From positions 66,739,501 to 66,803,500 of the forward strand of contig NC_069369.1 of NCBI RefSeq assembly GCF_021730395.1: a stretch of 64,000 nucleotides of DNA. The letters are read 5' to 3'. The notes under the pieces are model-generated. The model was given only the letters and a program-made list of their open reading frames with translations. It was not told where the DNA came from and did not search any database. The translations under genes were made by a program, and so were the position numbers. Of the stretch, positions 48,832 through 60,536 are shown piece by piece (within the stretch, counting starts at the first letter, position 1; each line of letters begins with the position of its first letter). Origin of the DNA: Mercenaria mercenaria. Lineage: Eukaryota > Mollusca > Bivalvia > Venerida > Veneridae.

Positions 48832-49730
48832 ATGATCTGGGAGGGACTTAAACTCACATACATTAAAGCTTTTCTGTACTCGATCAAAGCATGTTGGGTT
48901 AAAAGAATAATTTCGAATGAAAATAACGGCTTTTGGAAAATATTGTATAAGAAATTCCTTAAAAACTTTGGGGGCAATTACATTTTCGAATGTAATTTAC
49001 ACACACAAGATATTGCTAGAATTTTCAAAAGCACAAAATTTTGAAAGATATACTAACTTCGTGGTTTACAATCATGAATTCTTCAAACACAGATAATGAA
49101 CTGAAAAAAACATATAATATGGAACAACTCCGACATTAAATTACAACAAAATACAATATATTGGGACAATTGTAACAGGAAGGGAATAAAATACTAGTAT
49201 ATTGATCAATTATTTAATTCCGAACAAACAGGTTTTATAAGTTCGAAGAAGCAGAACGAATACTTAACTTGGAAAAAAGTGATTATCTCAAATACTACCA
49301 ACTGGTTACAAAGATATCGAAAATATTAATAGAAAGCATCTCTGAAAATTTTCTGTACGGAAATAAAACAAACATTCATATAGAAAAACTAAAAGTTTGT
49401 AAAACACCCAGTATCTTTATAAATTACAAGCAACCAATGTACCATATGAAAAACCAACTGCTGCTGTGAAATGGGAAGTTTTTTTTTTTAAATGAAAACC
49501 TAAATTGGAAGAATATTTTTAGCGTACCATTCCTTTCTACCATTGATACAAATCTACGCAGTTTTCAATACAAATTTTAATGCGTCTGTTGCCCACAAAT
49601 AAATATCTATTTATTTGTAAGCTGGCCCCAGTAACCTATGTGACTTCTGCTGCATGAATACAGAAACAATTGAACCCATAATATGGGAATGCCCCAAAGT
49701 ACAAGCCTTTTGGAACAATATTCAAATTCA
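48832..49730 (+). pseudogene. LINE ORF2 C-terminal region, decayed
   Basis: 48,832-49,044 reads WEGLKLTYIKAFLYSIKACWVKRII, the block that follows the RT in Tx1/L1 ORF2. 49,620-49,730 contains CDFCCMNTETIEPIIWECP...FW, the zf-RVT-type knuckle. Between them the frame is interrupted repeatedly. Confidence 0.65.
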
Positions 49731-50390
49731 GATATTCTATTGACTACTAAAGGAATTGACGTGAAACTAAATATCAAAGACATATGTTTCGGTGTAACAC
49801 AAAACAATAAGAAAAAATGATGTTCTAAACTTTATAATAATATTATGTAAATATCTTATATTTAAATCTAAGTACAGCAAAAAACATTCCAATGTTTGAC
49901 TGCTTTGTACAATACTTGAAAGCTAGGATAAAAATTGAAAAAGAAATCGCATTAATGCAAAACAAGTTAGATAGACATGAAGAAAAATGGTCAAAGTTCG
50001 ATGAAATATAATAGCTGACTAAACTAAACTTTACAACCCCTAAAACTCTCGTACACATACTACTATTGAGTACTTACTACATGTACTGAAACCAGGAAAC
50101 GATCATCACTTATTCCTCATTTTAATCTACTTTTTCATTAATCGAAGTTAGAACTCCCAAGCGACATAGCTCTTTTCTTTCTTCTCTACTCCCTTCTCCT
50201 TCCTTTTTTCTTACCTTCCAAAACTCTTTGCATAATATTCGTATTGAATCTGACGTGATTTTGATTCGAAACATGTTAAGTTCATGTTTGTGTTTGACTA
50301 TATATATCATTGACATTGTATATAAAATTGTATGTCATATATATGTTATGCAAAGGAAAATAAACGTGGTAGCTGGAGCCTCAAAAAAAA

Positions 50391-53105
50391 AGAGAAACGT
50401 CATACTTGGGAACTTATTATTTCGTACTGGTAACAGGAAGAGTTTGGTATGTTGGGTTAAAAGCTGTAATTTCCTCCAACCTTTGTACACACACATCTAT
50501 TTCAACTGAATGTTTACTTGAAAAATGCGATTTTTTCCACTTTAAATGAGTCATGAGTTATCTTGTCATAGTATCATATTATTAAAATATCTTCCTTTTT
50601 TAAATTCATATTTAAACGCAACTTTTTAACAAAGGTGAATGAGTACCAGATGTAATGTAATTACTCAAAACGTGACAGTTCTTATACAAGCAAGTCCTTT
50701 ACGAGTTTTTTCTTTTTTTTTTCAGTATTGTTCCAATAAACCAGGTTTGAAGTCTTCAGACACCACAGAGGGGTGATATGTTGTTTCGTTCAATAAACGA
50801 AAGTCTTTTATTGACAGAAGTTTTATTCCTGTAGGTCCGGGCCTATGAAACGATACGATATACCTTTGAGTATTAGGCAGTCTAAATTGTTTTAGTTTTT
50901 TTTTATTTCTAATAATATTTATATTAGAGCATTTTATGCGTTGTTTCAGAACACAACAGTCAGGTATTATGTGTGTGCATTTTTTTTTTTGTATGTTTCC
51001 TTTAATGTTAATTTTGATATATGATTTTCTTTCAATGTAATATGGTTATTCAATTGTATTTTGTGACTAACAAGTTGTATCGTGATGACTCATTTATGTT
51101 TTAAAATTTACTGCTCAAAGCTATTGAATATATTGAAAATTGTATGTGGCTGTGTGTGTGTTTGGGTATGCACATCTGCTGCCTGCTGTTTTTTTCTTTT
51201 TGTTTCTTTGTTTTTTATTGTTTTTGTTTGTTTGTTTGTTTGTTTGTTTGTTTGTTTTTTAGGGTGGTGGGGGCGCGTTTTTTGAAAGTGGTATTCCCTA
51301 TTTGATACTTATCCATGTTTATAAACTACAAAACGTTAGAAAAGAAACGAATCCCATTTACATTAATAGATGACAAACCATATACATTTATATAAAACAA
51401 TAGGTTGCCTCGGAGTAAATGAAAAGAAAACAACACAGGAATTAAAAATAGTTTGATTTTTTTGTTATACTTGATATTTTATTTTTCTATTTACTAACTG
51501 AAACAGTTACAAAGCGAAACTGTAAAAATTATATAGAATAGTACTTAAAAGAAAAGCGTTCTTCTGATTTAAATGGAAGAAATGGCTCTCTGGTAACTGT
51601 CATGTGGTAACTCAGCAGAGCCTCGCTCTTGCCTAAACGGGTATACTCTGACCAGATATTTCCGCCCGCACATTCAAACGGTGAGTGAACGAATCTTATA
51701 TATAAATGAGCAGGCAGGTAGAGGCAATCTATTGTATACAGATACCGTTCGGACTCATAATGACTTATAACTGGACATCGCCCCTTGAATTTCAACGTAA
51801 GCGAACGTTTGATTTTCAGCCGCTATCTTGCAAGACCTGTCATAGAATAACTGTAATATTTTTGTTCTCTAAAATCGTAATTTACATGATTTCAACTTTA
51901 TCTATTCAGTTACACATTTCTTTGTTTAAAGATTATTTATAGTTGCCACCGGTGTAGTGTGAGATTCGTCAGCCCCGAAATATCCGTCAGTGCACATGCG
52001 CACAAGATTGTTTACTTCCGGTATACCGTATTGGACGGATTACACCAAACCGGAAGTGACTATGAATGAAGTAGTCCAAAATTTAGTTCCATGCTATGGA
52101 TGGAATCTGGTAAAATGAGTGATATGAGGAGATGACAGTTATATTTTTGGCTTAATTTTATTGCTTATTGTAGAGAAAAGATCTAGACCATTTTAGTGTG
52201 AATTTCCTGGAATAAGTTTTATTCTTTGCGAAAAATGTCTACCTACGCGTGATTGCTAAACAGGTGTTTTCATGGGGGCATTTTAGAGGGTTTGTTTCTC
52301 AGAACAGATTATTTTTCTTATATACAACATAACATGTCAATATTTTTCTATTTTTGATAGGAAGACATGTCATACTAAATGACCGTGTCTGGTTTTCATA
52401 TCATTGAAGTGCTCTAAAGTGATGAAAATAAGGACTGAATATTTTATTGTTAATATGAATTAAAGAAGAAATTGAATTGGTAGAATGTAACCTATTGGCG
52501 ATTCATACAGGAAACGCTCCAGTTTCAGAGTTTTTTTCTCGTTCTTTAGCGTGCCAGTGGTAAATTACTCACACACTATACGGAACTCTAGTAATTTACA
52601 GTTAGAGTAGTGACATGAACTCACAGCCCGCTATATGGAACGCCGGAACTCTGTGATGTGATCAACTATAGTTTCATTATGTTAACATTCAGTATTAATT
52701 TGTTTATCGCTGTGTTTTCTTGTAAGTTTGCTGTACTGTCTTGTCTACTGACCATCTTGTCAAACGGACATTCCATTATATCAACATACAAAATTGACTT
52801 ATTCAAAGCTGTGTTATTATGTCTGTTTCCTATTAAATCTTGTCTAGTTGTGTTTCGTCTATTTGCTATACTGTCTTATCTACTGACCATATCATCTTGT
52901 CAGACATATTTTGCAAAATATGAAGTGACTAATAGTAGTAGTCCAAAAAGTATGGTGTAATGAGTCATATATGGATAGAGTGGCTGTATTTGTTGCTGAC
53001 TGCACATAAAAAAACTCTAGACTACTTTTATTGTGATTTTTCTGGTTTTACATTTATCCATTGAGTAAATGTACACAAACGCATAATTGCTCAAAACAGC
53101 TTTTC
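50391..53105. other. Gene-free part of duplication copy 2
   Basis: A GTTT run lies at 51,224-51,258. 52,690-52,910 is a two-unit tandem ('ctgtactgtcttgtctactgaccat' / 'gctatactgtcttatctactgaccat'), which makes a hydrophobic but meaningless frame. 52,000-52,520 and 52,540-53,105 are two copies of the 3' flank of the following minus-strand gene. Confidence 0.5.
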
Positions 53106-53591
53106 TCATGGAAACGTATGACCACCGCCTACCACATAGCCAGGATTCATATGACGACCGCTTCCCAAATAGCCAGTATACGCATGACCACCGCCTACCG
53201 AATAGCCAGGAAACATATGACCATCTCCTCTCAAATAGTAAGGATACATCTGACCACCACCTCCCGAATAGCCAGGATACATAGGAGCACCACCTCTCGA
53301 ATAGCCAGGATATCTATGAGCACCACCTCCCGAATAGCCAGGATATCTATGAGCACCGCCTCCCGAATAGCTAGGATACGTATGAGCACTGCCTCCCGAA
53401 TAGCCAAGATACATAAGAGCACCGCCTATCAAATAGCCAGGATACCTATGAGCACCTCCTCTCGAATAGACAGGATACATATGGGCACCCATATATCTGC
53501 TATGCATAGGCGGCAGCGATTCAACAGAGAAGAATGCGACCATGACTACGATGCCGATAAGAAGAAGCGGTAATTGTTGTGCGTTCTTCAT
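53106..53591 (-). CDS. Secreted Gly/Tyr/His-rich repeat protein, copy 2 (intact)
   Basis: A 161-codon frame from ATG at 53,591 to TGA at 53,106. The signal peptide MKNAQQLPLLLIGIVVMVAFF (cleavage near SVES) is almost identical to that of the copy at 34,212-34,974. About eleven units of 11 residues (33 bp) follow, consensus AHRYPGYSGGG with His/Met-Tyr before the PGY turn. The ATG is preceded by CTTAACAG|ATC as in the paralog, so a non-coding 5' exon is likely around 53,700. No known domain is recognised. The composition (Gly, Tyr, His, Pro) is compatible with a shell-matrix, adhesive or metal-binding secreted protein, or a Gly-rich antimicrobial peptide. None of these is shown. Confidence 0.75.
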   Translation of the reverse strand: MKNAQQLPLLLIGIVVMVAFFSVESLPPMHSRYMGAHMYPVYSRGGAHRYPGYLIGGALMYLGYSGGSAHTYPSYSGGGAHRYPGYSGGGAHRYPGYSRGGAPMYPGYSGGGGQMYPYYLRGDGHMFPGYSVGGGHAYTGYLGSGRHMNPGYVVGGGHTFP

Positions 53592-53769
53592 GATCTGTTA
53601 AGAAATGAATAAAGATTTGATATAAAATGCACACTTATTTAGTAATGATTACAAATTACAGCTGTTTTCTTACAGGGGCTGTCCTAACGTAGGACTCAAA
53701 AGCTGTTTTACCTAAATATTGAAATATGTACCTCCATTATAGGAACTCATGCAAACTTTGTCGGATTTT

Positions 53770-54020
53770 TATTGTGCGAGCGTAGCGGTCGAGAAAAAAA
53801 TGGATTTTTTTTTCACACAAAACAAAAGACTAATTATCTATGCGAGCATAGCGAGGGAGAAAAAATCCATATTTTATATTTTTCACCCAAAACAAAAGAT
53901 AGATTGCCTATGTGCGCGTAGCAAGCGGGACAATGCATATTTTGCACTTTCTTCACCCAGAATAAGAGATAAATTTACTTTGCTCCGTCGATTTATTTAT
54001 TTTTTTTTGCGGGGCCGGAG
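53770..54020 (+). repeat. Tandem repeat, three units of about 80 bp
   Basis: Three units of 'gcgagcgtagcg..cgagaaaaaat..at.tt..ttcaccca.aacaaaagat', ending in a T-run and 'gcggggccggag'. A plus-strand frame through it is incidental. Confidence 0.7.
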
Positions 54021-54814
54021 TGGGGTGCGCCGAGGCGCCTGTCCCTGAGACCGCCTTTGGTTCTTTTTGAAACTTTGGTGTAAAATTTTGAAATAAAACT
54101 CACAAAAAAACCCCAATAAATTCTAGAATTACTTTCGAAGATGGTGGTAAATAAGAATATAATTTCGTAATAATTTTACAAAGAAATAGTTTTCTACAGA
54201 ATAGTTGCACAGTATCTTTTGAAACAGATGATATTTGTTTTGTTTAAGTGCACAATCAAAATATAATTCCCCGATTGAACATCAAATGCAAAATTTCACG
54301 AGTGTTGCAGCCACGAGTGGAAATGTAAATTATGGTGTTCACGAGTGACCTGATTTCAATTTTACATGTAAGACAAATTTATTTTCGCAATCTATGTTTT
54401 GACTAAATTTACACATTTTATTGTTCCTAACTTCTGTGAAAATACCAGATATATTTCACTCTTCTATTTCGATAATAAGGTGAAAACATAGTGAGTAATT
54501 TTCTTTTATTCTACAGCTGAATAATTTGCCACTACAGAGTTCATTTAGATCATAATACAGTTTTCCCAAAGTTTCCGACATCATTTAAAGCAGTTAGAAA
54601 TTTTATGTAGCTCTAATCGGGGCCTAGTAATGTCACGTGGCCAGACATGATTAGCAGCTATTCGTTCGATACATAGCAACAATAAATAGTGATAACTGTA
54701 TAACTTCATTTATCCAGATAACGTAGAGTAAAGGCTGGACTAGGATATGGAAACAAAACTCATTTTGTGAATGTACAGTTTACAAAGGGAGAATATGCTT
54801 ATTTAGATCTAACA
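54021..54814. other. Gene-free stretch before element 2
   Basis: AT-rich, with a short 'cacgagtg' repeat at 54,297-54,350. No gene is seen. Confidence 0.45.
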
Positions 54815-54820
54815 GGTGCG
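54815..54820 (+). repeat. 6-bp target duplication, left (GGTGCG)
   Basis: GGTGCG lies directly before the tip AGTAGTATAGG and is repeated at 63,118-63,123 directly after ...CCTATACTACT. Six bases is the target duplication length of Polintons. Confidence 0.85.
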
Positions 54821-57399
54821 AGTAGTATAGGGGTCTCTTTGCTTGTAAACAAACGGGCGCCATCTTGGATGACCTAGTTACTATAATTAGTAACTCATTT
54901 GCATATAAGAATTAATTAGTGCGCGTGTGCGGCAGCCATTTTGAATTCTAATGACGTATTTATGAAAATGCTTAGGAATGTCTTTTATACTTATCTAGGG
55001 CGTGTTCGCGCATATCGAGGGTCAGCCCTACAGGTCACAATAGCCTAAATAGTTTTCCCTATATATTCTATATAAAACTGATTTTTTTTCAAAGAGATAG
55101 CAAACAGAGCTAGACCCATTTCAGAGAACAAATCCTTTCCTCATTTTAAAGAGTTATGATAAAACTGATATAAAATGAAGAGAAAAGTAGGGGTCATGTA
55201 TCTTCTAAGAGAGATTTCTCTGGTCACATTACTGTAAACTGACATCAAAATCACACTTCTGTGACCCAGAAGTACTACTCATACTAAAATTGAGCTTGAC
55301 TTCACCGAATACAACCTGCTCTCCCATGTTTCCTACCAAAATGTCAACAATACATCCACAGTGAAATTTAAACAAAAACTAGCCTCAATTTAGACCTCTG
55401 TTAAGCGAAAAATTAGTATTCAAATACTTGACAGCCATTACGCGACTAGACCAGATGGCTCACACGCTGGTTCCTTTTAGTTTAATAAGACCGGGAGATA
55501 ACACGAAAACAACGCTATACGCATGCGTTATAAAGAACCTCTAGTATAAAAATCATTCGAAAGAAAATGTATAATATAATTACGTACTGCTGACCAGTCA
55601 TTAAAACTATACGAGAATACCTATTTATAAAATGAAATTAAAAGACAAACTATTACGCACTCAACGGATGTAAACCCGTCGATATCCCACGCTAAAATGA
55701 ACCAACACTCTTTATCCGTTTAGAATACAGATTAATACCGTCGTTTCTACACATAAAATAGCCAATCAGAAGGCAGGGAAACGAACCAATAAAACATCTC
55801 CAATAAAGTCGTTTTGACCAATGAAAACGTCGAAATTTTAACCAATCGACGCTCAATATTATTAACGAATGACATCGCGAATTCAGAAAGCGAATCGTAT
55901 ATAAGAGAGTGCACAGCCGTCATCCATTGGAATTCATACGGGTGACATGGAAAACTTTACCGTTAACACTTTCACCGGCGCGGACGAATTTTGCGGGGAT
56001 CAGGCGTTCTCTTCTGCAAATGACAACGGTAAGTCTGAATACTGATCAGAGAATAAAATATTTTGACAGGCTTAAACCCGTTCTTTAACGTACAAATACG
56101 ATGATTTTACATAGCGCGATTTATGAGCGCATTAATATAATGATTACAATTTCTTTAATAAACCCGATACGAAATACAATAGAAATAATTAACTGAATTA
56201 TTCATACAACCTACCAGTCCGGATAAATTCGCCTAATGAATCAATGGTTGAATAGAAATATCGTTTCACTACCAACAGCCAATCGGAATGCATTATTTTG
56301 ACAAGCGGTAACGTTTTTCCAATACAGGTTGAGACACGTATCGCTTTACGTCTACTCCGCGTTATAGTGTACATATTTACTGATTTTAAACAGCACCGTT
56401 AACGCTTTATACATAATTATAGAAATGATTATAGCAAAATGTCATGAATTTACCCGATACGAAAATGAAACAGAAATACCTAATTTAATTGTTCATACAA
56501 CTTACCTGTCCAGATAAATTCGCCTAATGAATCAAATCTTTAGATGGTTGACAAGAAATATCGTTTCACTACCAACAGCCAATCGGAATGCAGTATTTTG
56601 ACAAGCGGTAACGTTTTTCCAATACAGGTTAAGACCCGTAGCGCTTTACGTCTACTCCGCGCTATAGTGTACATATATATTGATTTTAAAGAGCGCCGTT
56701 AACGCTTCATACATAAGTATAGAAATGATTAAAGCAAAATGTCTTTAATAAACCCGATACGAAAATGAAATACAAGCACCTAATTTAATCGTTCATACAG
56801 CATAAACCGTGATGTGTGCTTTACCTGAGATCCTTTAACCGAATGATATTTACCTGTAGAACTGGAGTATATAACACTTCGCTACCTACAACCAATCAGG
56901 AAGCAGAATTTTGACAAGCGATAGCGCGTAGTTTAACATTTGGCCGCATTATTGAGCGCGTTTTATAATTTCAGTGTATAGCTATATAAATACTAACGGA
57001 ATTAAAAAGCTAGGTTATTGAGTTTATTTATTTCCTCTAACGGTTTTTAATGTGATAATAGAAAGGAATGTTTACTGTTTTTTAATACATAGATGAATAA
57101 CTATTGACACGGCAGTCAATTAAGCACGATGGCTGTCATACCTTACCTATCTGTTAAAAAACGTAAAGTACAACATTTCTCTATTATGCTTGGAACGGCT
57201 TTAGCAGTGTTTGGTATCAAATGAAAGGTTTTGACGAGTACTATTGACAAAATGATTTGTTTTATCACATATCCAAAATGGCAGCGAATGAATTTACAGG
57301 GCGAAGTATAATAAATAGAGCCAAAGCAACGTTCTGATTAGTTAATATAACTTATAGCATTGCTTTGATTTGCTAGCGATACGGCGCATTTTGATTGGT
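54821..57399 (+). repeat. Left terminal inverted repeat of element 2
   Basis: Pairs with 60,537-63,117 almost base for base. The outer 300 bases match the tip of element 1. Three imperfect units of about 305 bp lie at about 56,080-57,000 ('cgataCGAAA...', 'actaccaacagccaatcggaatgca', 'acgtctactccgcg'). A short frame encoding PYLSVKKRKVQHFS-type basic residues lies around 57,130-57,220, with its mirror at 60,625-60,807. Confidence 0.9.
55898..56028 (+). promoter_or_regulatory. Inward-facing promoter-like site with short open frame in the left arm of element 2
   Basis: TATATAAG at 55,898-55,905 is followed by ATG at 55,947 and 27 codons (MENFTVNTFTGADEFCGDQA...). These run into CAACG|GTAAGT, a consensus donor, at 56,028. 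The mirror copy in the right arm (61,907-62,040, minus strand) is the same. It could be a leader exon of the element. No acceptor is assigned. Confidence 0.45.
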
Positions 57400-57479
57400 C
57401 GCACAGGGATTACACGCATATAAGTCAAAAGTAAATTTAACCATGACTGAAGGGGTTACGAGTTACTGTATATACCTAC

Positions 57480-57850
57480 ACCACCTCCTCTCCCTCCTCC
57501 TCCTCCTCCACACCTCCTTCTCTCCTCCTCCTCCTCCTCCACTCCTCCTCCTCCACTCCTCCTCCTTTTCCACTCCTCCTCCTCCTTTACTCCTCCTCCT
57601 CCTCCTCCTCCACTCCTCCTCCTCCTCCTCCTCCTCCACTCCTCCTCCTCCTCCACTCCTCCTCCTCCTCCTCCACTCCTCCTCCTCCACTCCTCCTTCA
57701 CTCCTCCTCCTCATCATCCTCCACTCGTCCTCCTCCTCCACTCCTCCTCCTCTCGTCCTCCTCCTCCACTCCTCCTCCTCCACTTCCTCCTCCTCCTCCA
57801 CTTTCTCCTCCTCCACTCCTCCTCCTCCTCCTCCTCTTCTTTCTCCTCTG
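57480..57850 (+). repeat. (CTC)n pyrimidine tract in element 2
   Basis: About 370 bases of CTC/CTCCTC with few interruptions, ending CTGCCCCAAG. It is longer than in element 1 (about 220 bases), as expected for a slippage-prone tract. Frames in it on either strand are low-complexity. Confidence 0.9.
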
Positions 57851-57916
57851 CCCCAAGAAAGCGTAAGAATGGCAAACAGAATAAAGCAGTGTCTTTTTGA
57901 TAAATCGATTTCACAA

Positions 57917-58676
57917 ATGCATCAGTGTCCTGTTTGCCATCAGTCTTTCTCTAGGATCGACAACATGCGGAGACATCAACGTTATGTCCACAGAAATGAC
58001 GAAGCCACTGACAGTTTTTCACCGCCATTACAAGCATGGGACATCTCAAGAGAGATCACGTTTCAACATCCATTTTCTATGGTCGTTTCAGGACCAAGTG
58101 GTAGTGGAAAAACTGAATGGACAAGAAAACTGTTATCATCAAATCTTGTAAGACCTTAGCCTCAGCGTATCATATGGTGTTTTGGACAATGGCAACCATT
58201 GTATGATGAACTTCGGCGTGAAATTCCCGGGGTCAAATTTGTACACGGTATTCCAGACTACCTAAACGATTCCCAATATATAAATGTTAATCGGAGGAAC
58301 CTGCTGGTCTTTGACGACTTGATGACTGAAGCTAAATGCGATCAAAGAATTGCTGATCTCTTTACCAAGGGCAGTCACCACAGAAACATATCTGTCGTAT
58401 ATCTCACCCAAAATTTGTTCCCTCAAGCTAAAGCTTGCAGATACCGCATTGAATACGCAGTATCAGGTGCTATTTAATAATCCTATTGACAGACAACAAG
58501 TTGCTACATTGGCCAGAAGAATTTACCCTTCGTCTAGTAACATCTTTATGAAACGGTTTGAACGAGCGACATCAAGACCGCACGGTTATTTGGTAATAGA
58601 CTTAAAATCGAGCACCCCAGAACAACACCGTTTACGCGAAAACATTTTCGAGGCGATCAATCCAGAAAAGAGAAAA
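57917..58676 (+). pseudogene. C2H2 zinc finger plus packaging-type ATPase region, element 2 (fossil)
   Basis: Same motifs as in element 1: a C2H2 finger (CPVCHQSFSRIDNMRRHQRYVH pattern), Walker A GPSGSGKT, Walker B-like LLVFDDLM and VVYLTQNLF. These are marks of a HerA/FtsK-type DNA-packaging ATPase. It is very close in sequence to 1613-2330. The region is broken. Confidence 0.75.
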
Positions 58677-58679
58677 TGA

Positions 58680-59347
58680 ACGAATGATGAATATAAACAA
58701 GAAGACTATTTCAATGGAGAAGGATACTTATCTGACAAAAATGATGACAAGGATAAAGATGAGGAGGAGGATTATGATGACCATGATGATGATGACGATG
58801 ATGATGATGATGATAGTGATGATGAAACAGAAAATAGAAATAATGTCACAAACTTTGTAAAGAAACGATCTTTGATCAAGGGACCTCCAGGTAAACGTAG
58901 AAAAGTTGAGATTATAGAAGAGCGATCACGCCATGAGATATGGGATAAGCGTTTTCAGTATCCTCTCAGACAATCTATTAAAGAACAATTCAGCGCTAAA
59001 GTTAACAACTATACGGAACAAGGGCTCTCTTTTGAAGACGCGTACCGTCACACCGCTAATGACGTGCTGCCTGAACTAAGAAAGAGACTAAGACAAAATT
59101 ATGCCCGATTTCTAATCGACTTTTATGAGCTACAAAACTACCCTACGCAGCAGCAGATTATACAGTCGGCTAAGAAACTTAAAAATCAGCACGGGATGAC
59201 TGTAAAAGAATCTATTCGGCAAGCCATTGCCCTTAGAAAAGACCTTTTTGTTGAGTTGTGGCCCGATCATAAAACCAAAGGAGACTATTCAATGGAGGAT
59301 AATAATAAAGACAGTGATGACGATCAAGAATCGGATGATGATGAATG
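58680..59347 (+). pseudogene. Acidic-then-basic protein region, element 2 (fossil)
   Basis: A stretch of alternating Asp/Glu codons (58,755-58,830), then KGPPGKRRKVE (nuclear-localisation-like). A helical Lys/Arg/Gln-rich part and a second acidic end (DSDDDQESDDDE) follow. No family is recognised. Charge blocks of this kind occur in DNA- or histone-binding virion proteins, but that is only a guess. Confidence 0.6.
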
Positions 59348-59393
59348 AACGTTGTAAGAAGGATTGGCGTGCTTTAACTTTCACCGTGTCAAA

Positions 59394-59828
59394 ATGGGTT
59401 CCATAGAAATGTACGATTATAAACAAGAACAATGGGTCCCGGATAAACCGGACCCTGAAAAACGGATACAACATTTCAAAGACCTGAGGGACGGATACGT
59501 TCGGCCTGATCATATGGGCCGTTACTTTGTAGGAAGCGGTGCATATCGAAGAAAAATGGCCGAATTAAAAGAGGAACGAGAAAGAGAAGCAATGAAACAA
59601 GAACAAAAAGGGGAAGATCTCCCCGTAGTAAAACTTGTGACACCCGTAGCCCAAGCGGTTGATATTGCTAGGTCGGAAATAAGACAGTCACGAAAGCATA
59701 GTGATCTGAAGCGACATAGGTATAAAATGGACACACCTTTGAGTCGTGATTTAGACAGCCCAAGACGTAAGAAATATCGCGAAAGCATGACCCAAGATAC
59801 TATAGATTGGAACACCTATACATTTTAA
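59394..59828 (+). pseudogene. Unrecognised basic protein region, element 2 (fossil)
   Basis: An open stretch with MGSIEMYDYKQEQWVPDKPD, a coiled-coil-like KMAELKEEREREAMKQEQKG, then VTPVAQAVDIARSEIRQSRK and a basic end before DTIDWNTYTF. Its stop and the next ATG are one base apart, a compact viral layout. No homolog is recognised by eye. Confidence 0.6.
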
Positions 59829-59829
59829 A

Positions 59830-60190
59830 ATGAATAACTACGAACTCGAGGAAATGTTAAAAGAGTACCCTGTGACAATATGCGCCGCGGACCAACTTCA
59901 AATACGTAGAGGACAATACGTCATTTCGAATACAGACACCAGCCAGGGATCAGGAAAACATTGGGTGGTCTTTTACTTTCCAAAAAGAGGGCCCGACGAA
60001 TTTTTCGATTCACTATGTAATAGACCGGAGCACTACAAAGTTCATTTTGAGCAAGCGTTAAAGAAGCGTTATTGGATGAACTTCAGTCAAATACAGGATA
60101 CGGATTCAAACATATGCGGGCTGTATTGCGTGTATTACATTATGAACCGATGTTCCGGACGAAAAAATGAAGGACATTTTAAAACCGTTT
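59830..60190 (+). pseudogene. Adenain/Ulp1-like cysteine protease region, element 2 (fossil)
   Basis: Same signature as in element 1: GKHWVVFYF (His), DEFFDSL (Asp), then Gln and SNICGLYCVYYI (Cys). It is nearly identical to 3258-3689 over most of its length. In complete Polintons this protease matures capsid proteins, yet no capsid gene is present here. Part of a broken element. Confidence 0.78.
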
Positions 60191-60536
60191 GATGCGTATC
60201 GCAAGAAGTCGAATGATGAATTTATTGTGTCTTATTTTAGTTGATACATGTAGTCAGTATATGTGTTACAAGCTATGGCAATAAAAGATTGAAAGTACAA
60301 TATGTCTTTGTTATTTATAACCTATACATTCGAATTTGATTTAACGGAAAAGATGAAGCGTCGGTAGGTGTGGTGGTGCACACAAATAAAACAACATATT
60401 CCTTTATTGTATTTTATTTCTTCAACATCGTTTCACTAATTGATAAAATAACATACCAGTTTCGAACAGCTTTGAACCAAAATATCGCAAAAATGATAAG
60501 TTTTAACACGTAAGCTAGCCTTCCTTTGAGAATTAA
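60191..60536 (+). other. Non-coding 3' part of element 2 core
   Basis: Contains AATAAAAGATTGAAAG (about 60,280) and further AATAAA words, possible polyadenylation signals, shared with 3700-3840 of element 1. No gene. Confidence 0.5.

Larger units (their letters stand above)
47180..50390 (+). mobile_element. Tx1/L1-like non-LTR retrotransposon, 5' truncated
   Basis: About 3.2 kb of an ORF2 region. A coiled-coil-like linker (47,190-47,700, ...DILWEIIKGTIKNTAIKYSTYKKK; later SLLIRTKAIHIEGNEKNSKYF) precedes the reverse transcriptase, and a Cys/His knuckle lies at about 49,615-49,730. The 3' part ends in an A-run near 50,377-50,390. The endonuclease is missing. It interrupts the tandem repeat that is continuous in copy 1 of the duplication. 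Stops and frame changes are frequent, so it is inactive. No clear target duplication was found. Confidence 0.82.
42590..53750 (+). repeat. Segmental duplication, copy 2
   Basis: Partner of 26,840-35,150 (blocks listed there). It is expanded by the LINE at 47,180-50,390, by about 1 kb of unrelated sequence at 42,800-44,200 and by a second tandem copy of the gene's 3' flank (52,000-52,520). It ends with the intact secreted repeat-protein gene. Confidence 0.75.

Noticed and set aside
52658-52960. Hydrophobic plus-strand frame of 100 codons
   Set aside because: It arises from a two-unit tandem repeat and lies in the 3' flank of the minus-strand gene. There is no counterpart in the first duplication copy.
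53061-53573. Plus-strand frame of 170 codons over the second repeat gene
   Set aside because: Antisense shadow of the 53,106-53,591 gene. It has no signal peptide or conserved start.
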